Part shown: one piece after another, positions 62,252-64,000 of the stretch
How positions within the stretch are numbered: the stretch's first letter is position 1
Layout of the letters: the number at the start of each line of letters is the position of its first letter
Assembly (NCBI GenBank): GCA_047973235.1
Contig: JBKEBP010000048.1
Span: forward strand, 1-64,000
Length of the DNA stretch: 64,000 nt
Origin: Aequitasia sp047973235
GTDB taxonomy: Bacteria; Bacillota; Clostridia; Lachnospirales; Lachnospiraceae
Reading direction: 5' to 3'
Made by a program: the position numbers and the translations under genes
The notes under the pieces: model-generated
What the model was told of the DNA's origin: nothing
The model's input: only the letters and a program-made list of their open reading frames with translations
The model's database searches: none

Positions 62252-62305
62252 AAAGGCATCACGCTGACTGAGGATTACTCAGCAAGTGTGGTGCCTGGTT
62301 TTTTC
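62252..62305. terminator. Bidirectional terminator between the HIT gene and murG
   Basis: GGCATCAC (62255-62262) pairs with GTGGTGCC (62288-62295) with an inner CTGA/TCAG helix, flanked by T-runs on both strands. Confidence 0.85.
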
Positions 62306-62312
62306 TTGATGG

Positions 62313-63377
62313 TTATTTAGTATTGGCTTCAATGAGATCAACAATGGTGTCTATTGAATCGTGAAGACCGGATGCTTTCATATTGTCGATATACATAAAT
62401 CTGTCTTCGTATAGCTCTCCAATGGCATCTAGTAAAGTTAAATTAGTCATATGCTCTTCTTCAAGAATCATGCTAAATCCCTGGTTTTCAAAGGACTGAG
62501 CATTGAGTATCTGATCGCCTCTGCTCTGTGCAGCAGGAAGAGGTATAAGAAGATTAGGTTTTCTTAGAGCAAGTAGTTCACATATTGCATTGGCACCCGC
62601 TCTGGAAATAACAATGTCAGCGGCGGCAAATATATTTTTGAGCTCTTCTTTAAGGTATTCAAACTGTGCATACCCTTCGTATTTATCAAGTGAAGGGTCG
62701 AGCTTACCTTTGCCACAGATGTGTACGACTTGATAGGTTTTAACGAGTTCGGGAAGTACACCTCTGATGGTTTCGTTTATAGCAGTTGCACCCAAGCTAC
62801 CTCCAACAACCAATACAACAGGTTTTTCAGTCGAAAATCCGAGAAAATTAAGGGCTTTATATCTATCACCCGCTAGTAATTCCTGGCGAATTGGTGAGCC
62901 GGTTAGCACTGCTTTTCCCGTGGGAAGCAGTTTGAGAGTTTCGGGAAAGTTACAACACACTTTTGTAGCTGAAGAAATGGCAATTTTGTTTGCAAGTCCC
63001 GGGGTCATATCGGATTCATGTATTATAACCGGAACCTTAAGTTTCTTCGCGGCATGTACAACCGGTACAGTAACAAAACCCCCTTTTGAAAATACGATAT
63101 CAGGTTCTAATATTTTCATCAAACGCTTCGCCTGCGAAGAGCCTTTTAAAACTCTGAAAGGGTCTGTTAGATTTTTTGCGCTCAAATATCTGCGAAACTT
63201 CCCTGAGGATATTCCGTGGTATGGTATTCCGATAGATTCAATTAAATCCTTTTCGATACCATCATAGGTGCCGATATAATGGATGTCATAATCAAGTTCC
63301 TTAAGCCTTGGCAACAGTGCAATGTTTGGTGTAACATGACCTGCAGAGCCGCCACCTGTTAGTATAATTCTTTTCAT
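62313..63377 (-). CDS. murG: UDP-N-acetylglucosamine transferase MurG
   Basis: A 354-residue GT28 enzyme that adds GlcNAc to lipid I to make lipid II on the inner face of the membrane. Motifs: GGGSAGHVTPN near residue 8, FSKGGFVTVPVV near 100, HESD near 120, GGSLGA near 190, and the UDP-GlcNAc site with SRAGANAICELL near 260 and PLPAAQSRGDQILNA near 283. The start is ATG 63377 after AAAGGAG; it overlaps the stop of the upstream TSCPD gene as ATGA. It is away from the usual dcw cluster. Confidence 0.95.
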   Translation of the reverse strand: MKRIILTGGGSAGHVTPNIALLPRLKELDYDIHYIGTYDGIEKDLIESIGIPYHGISSGKFRRYLSAKNLTDPFRVLKGSSQAKRLMKILEPDIVFSKGGFVTVPVVHAAKKLKVPVIIHESDMTPGLANKIAISSATKVCCNFPETLKLLPTGKAVLTGSPIRQELLAGDRYKALNFLGFSTEKPVVLVVGGSLGATAINETIRGVLPELVKTYQVVHICGKGKLDPSLDKYEGYAQFEYLKEELKNIFAAADIVISRAGANAICELLALRKPNLLIPLPAAQSRGDQILNAQSFENQGFSMILEEEHMTNLTLLDAIGELYEDRFMYIDNMKASGLHDSIDTIVDLIEANTK

Positions 63378-63610
63378 ACATACTCCTTTAGAGCTTGGGC
63401 TAGTTGGTCGGGACAAGAGGTGCTTTTGAATCCACAATGAATTCCTTGCAGTTTTGCAATTGCATCTTTTACGTTCATTCCTTCAACAAGCCTGGATATA
63501 CCTTGTAGGTTACCATTACAACCGCCTACAAAGTCAACATGTTTAATTATCGAATCAACAACATCAATATTAATTACACTAGAGCATACGCCCTTTGTTT
63601 TAAATTGCAT
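63374..63610 (-). CDS. TSCPD-domain protein
   Basis: A 78-residue protein with the motif TSCPDQLAQAL at its C-terminus and Cys residues in GVCSS, GGCNGN and HCGF. Stand-alone TSCPD proteins resemble the C-terminal tail of some ribonucleotide reductases and may bind metal; no function is established. GGAGG lies upstream of ATG 63610; the longer frame to 63637 lacks support. It is translationally coupled to murG. Confidence 0.85.
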   Translation of the reverse strand: MQFKTKGVCSSVINIDVVDSIIKHVDFVGGCNGNLQGISRLVEGMNVKDAIAKLQGIHCGFKSTSCPDQLAQALKEYV

Positions 63611-63710
63611 AAACAACCTCCAATATCTTTCTACCATTTAGCATTATAACAGAGGAAATGAAAAGTTACCATATAGCGTAAGCTTTTTTTAAGAAAAAAG
63701 AATAGTTTCA

Positions 63711-63739
63711 TTGAATTAAAGAGATATTTTTCGTATAAT
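63711..63739 (+). promoter_or_regulatory. Promoter of the nucleosidase gene
   Basis: TTGAAT (63711-63716) and TATAAT (63734-63739), spacing 17. Confidence 0.75.
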
Positions 63740-63777
63740 GGTAGCTAGAAACTTGAATTGGAAGGAGCTAAAAGCGA

Positions 63778-64000
63778 ATGATAGGCATAATAGGCGCAAT
63801 GGAAGAAGAAGTTAGTGTGCTAAAAGACATTATGGAAGACAAGGAAATAAGCGAACATGCCGGAATGACGTTTAACAAAGGCAAATTATGCGGTAAAGAA
63901 GTTATCGTGGTAAAAAGTGGTGTTGGTAAGGTCAATGCAGGGATTTGTACCCAAATACTAATCGATAAATTTGGCGTTACTATGCTTGTTAATACAGGTG
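63778..64000 (+). CDS. mtnN: 5'-methylthioadenosine/S-adenosylhomocysteine nucleosidase, 5' part
   Basis: The gene runs off the right edge after 74 codons. The visible N-terminus, IGIIGAMEEEV with the catalytic-site Glu, followed by VVVKSGVGKVNAGI and LVNTG, matches the Pfs/MtnN family, which cleaves adenine from MTA and SAH and so feeds methionine salvage and autoinducer-2 precursor formation. GGAAGGAG lies 10 nt before the ATG. The rest of the active site cannot be checked here. Confidence 0.92.
   Translation, partial: MIGIIGAMEEEVSVLKDIMEDKEISEHAGMTFNKGKLCGKEVIVVKSGVGKVNAGICTQILIDKFGVTMLVNTG

Overview
The window looks like chromosome of a low-GC, strictly anaerobic Clostridium-class Firmicute, most like Lachnospiraceae. 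Pointers are AT-rich codon use, strong AGGAGG ribosome binding sites, a T-box ahead of ileS, rubrerythrins with a PerR-type regulator in place of catalase, MecA, and a Tad locus of the DUF5702/Flp1-like/DUF6382 kind. No rRNA, tRNA, CRISPR array, phage or insertion sequence was seen. Taxonomy is inference.

Layout. 1-10.6 kb: the end of an InlB-repeat surface protein, a GDSL hydrolase, a zinc phospholipase-like protein, a DNA glycosylase, EcsC and AI-2E membrane proteins, then metG-tatD-rsmA and citrate synthase. 10.8-19.7 kb: the most unusual block. A tight operon (apbE, a four-domain FMN-binding protein, a one-domain FMN-binding protein, a NapH-like Fe-S membrane protein, EetA-like and EetB-like proteins) is followed by a very large modular surface protein split by a -1 frameshift at A_AAA_AAC. 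The two transcription units share a GTTAG-N6-CTAAC palindrome at their promoters, and the surface protein carries its own FMN-domain-like module with a TGAT motif. Together they look like a flavin-based extracellular electron-transfer route.

19.7-28.7 kb: an Lrp regulator and a maltodextrin operon (binding protein, two permeases, malQ, LacI regulator, phosphorylase) behind a LacI-type operator. 28.7-36.9 kb: a PAS-GAF-PAS-GGDEF cyclase, then a minus-strand type IV pilus-like operon in which both pilT and pilC are interrupted by single in-frame TGA codons, and a D,D-carboxypeptidase divergent from it. 37-43.9 kb: T-box-controlled ileS, a second phosphorylase, a membrane protein and a GIY-YIG protein. 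43.9-48.5 kb: TrhA, two rubrerythrins, a PerR-like regulator, an intergenic cluster of DnaA boxes, a DUF1858 protein, mecA, and a small orphan gene behind a long leader.

48.6-64 kb: a GH18 protein, Sua5-type synthase, upp, dCMP deaminase, a complete-looking Tad/Flp pilus operon (53.0-61.1 kb) with several unusual domain architectures, a rhomboid protease, a HIT protein, murG with a TSCPD protein, and the start of mtnN. All identifications come from reading translations and motifs; no database search was run.
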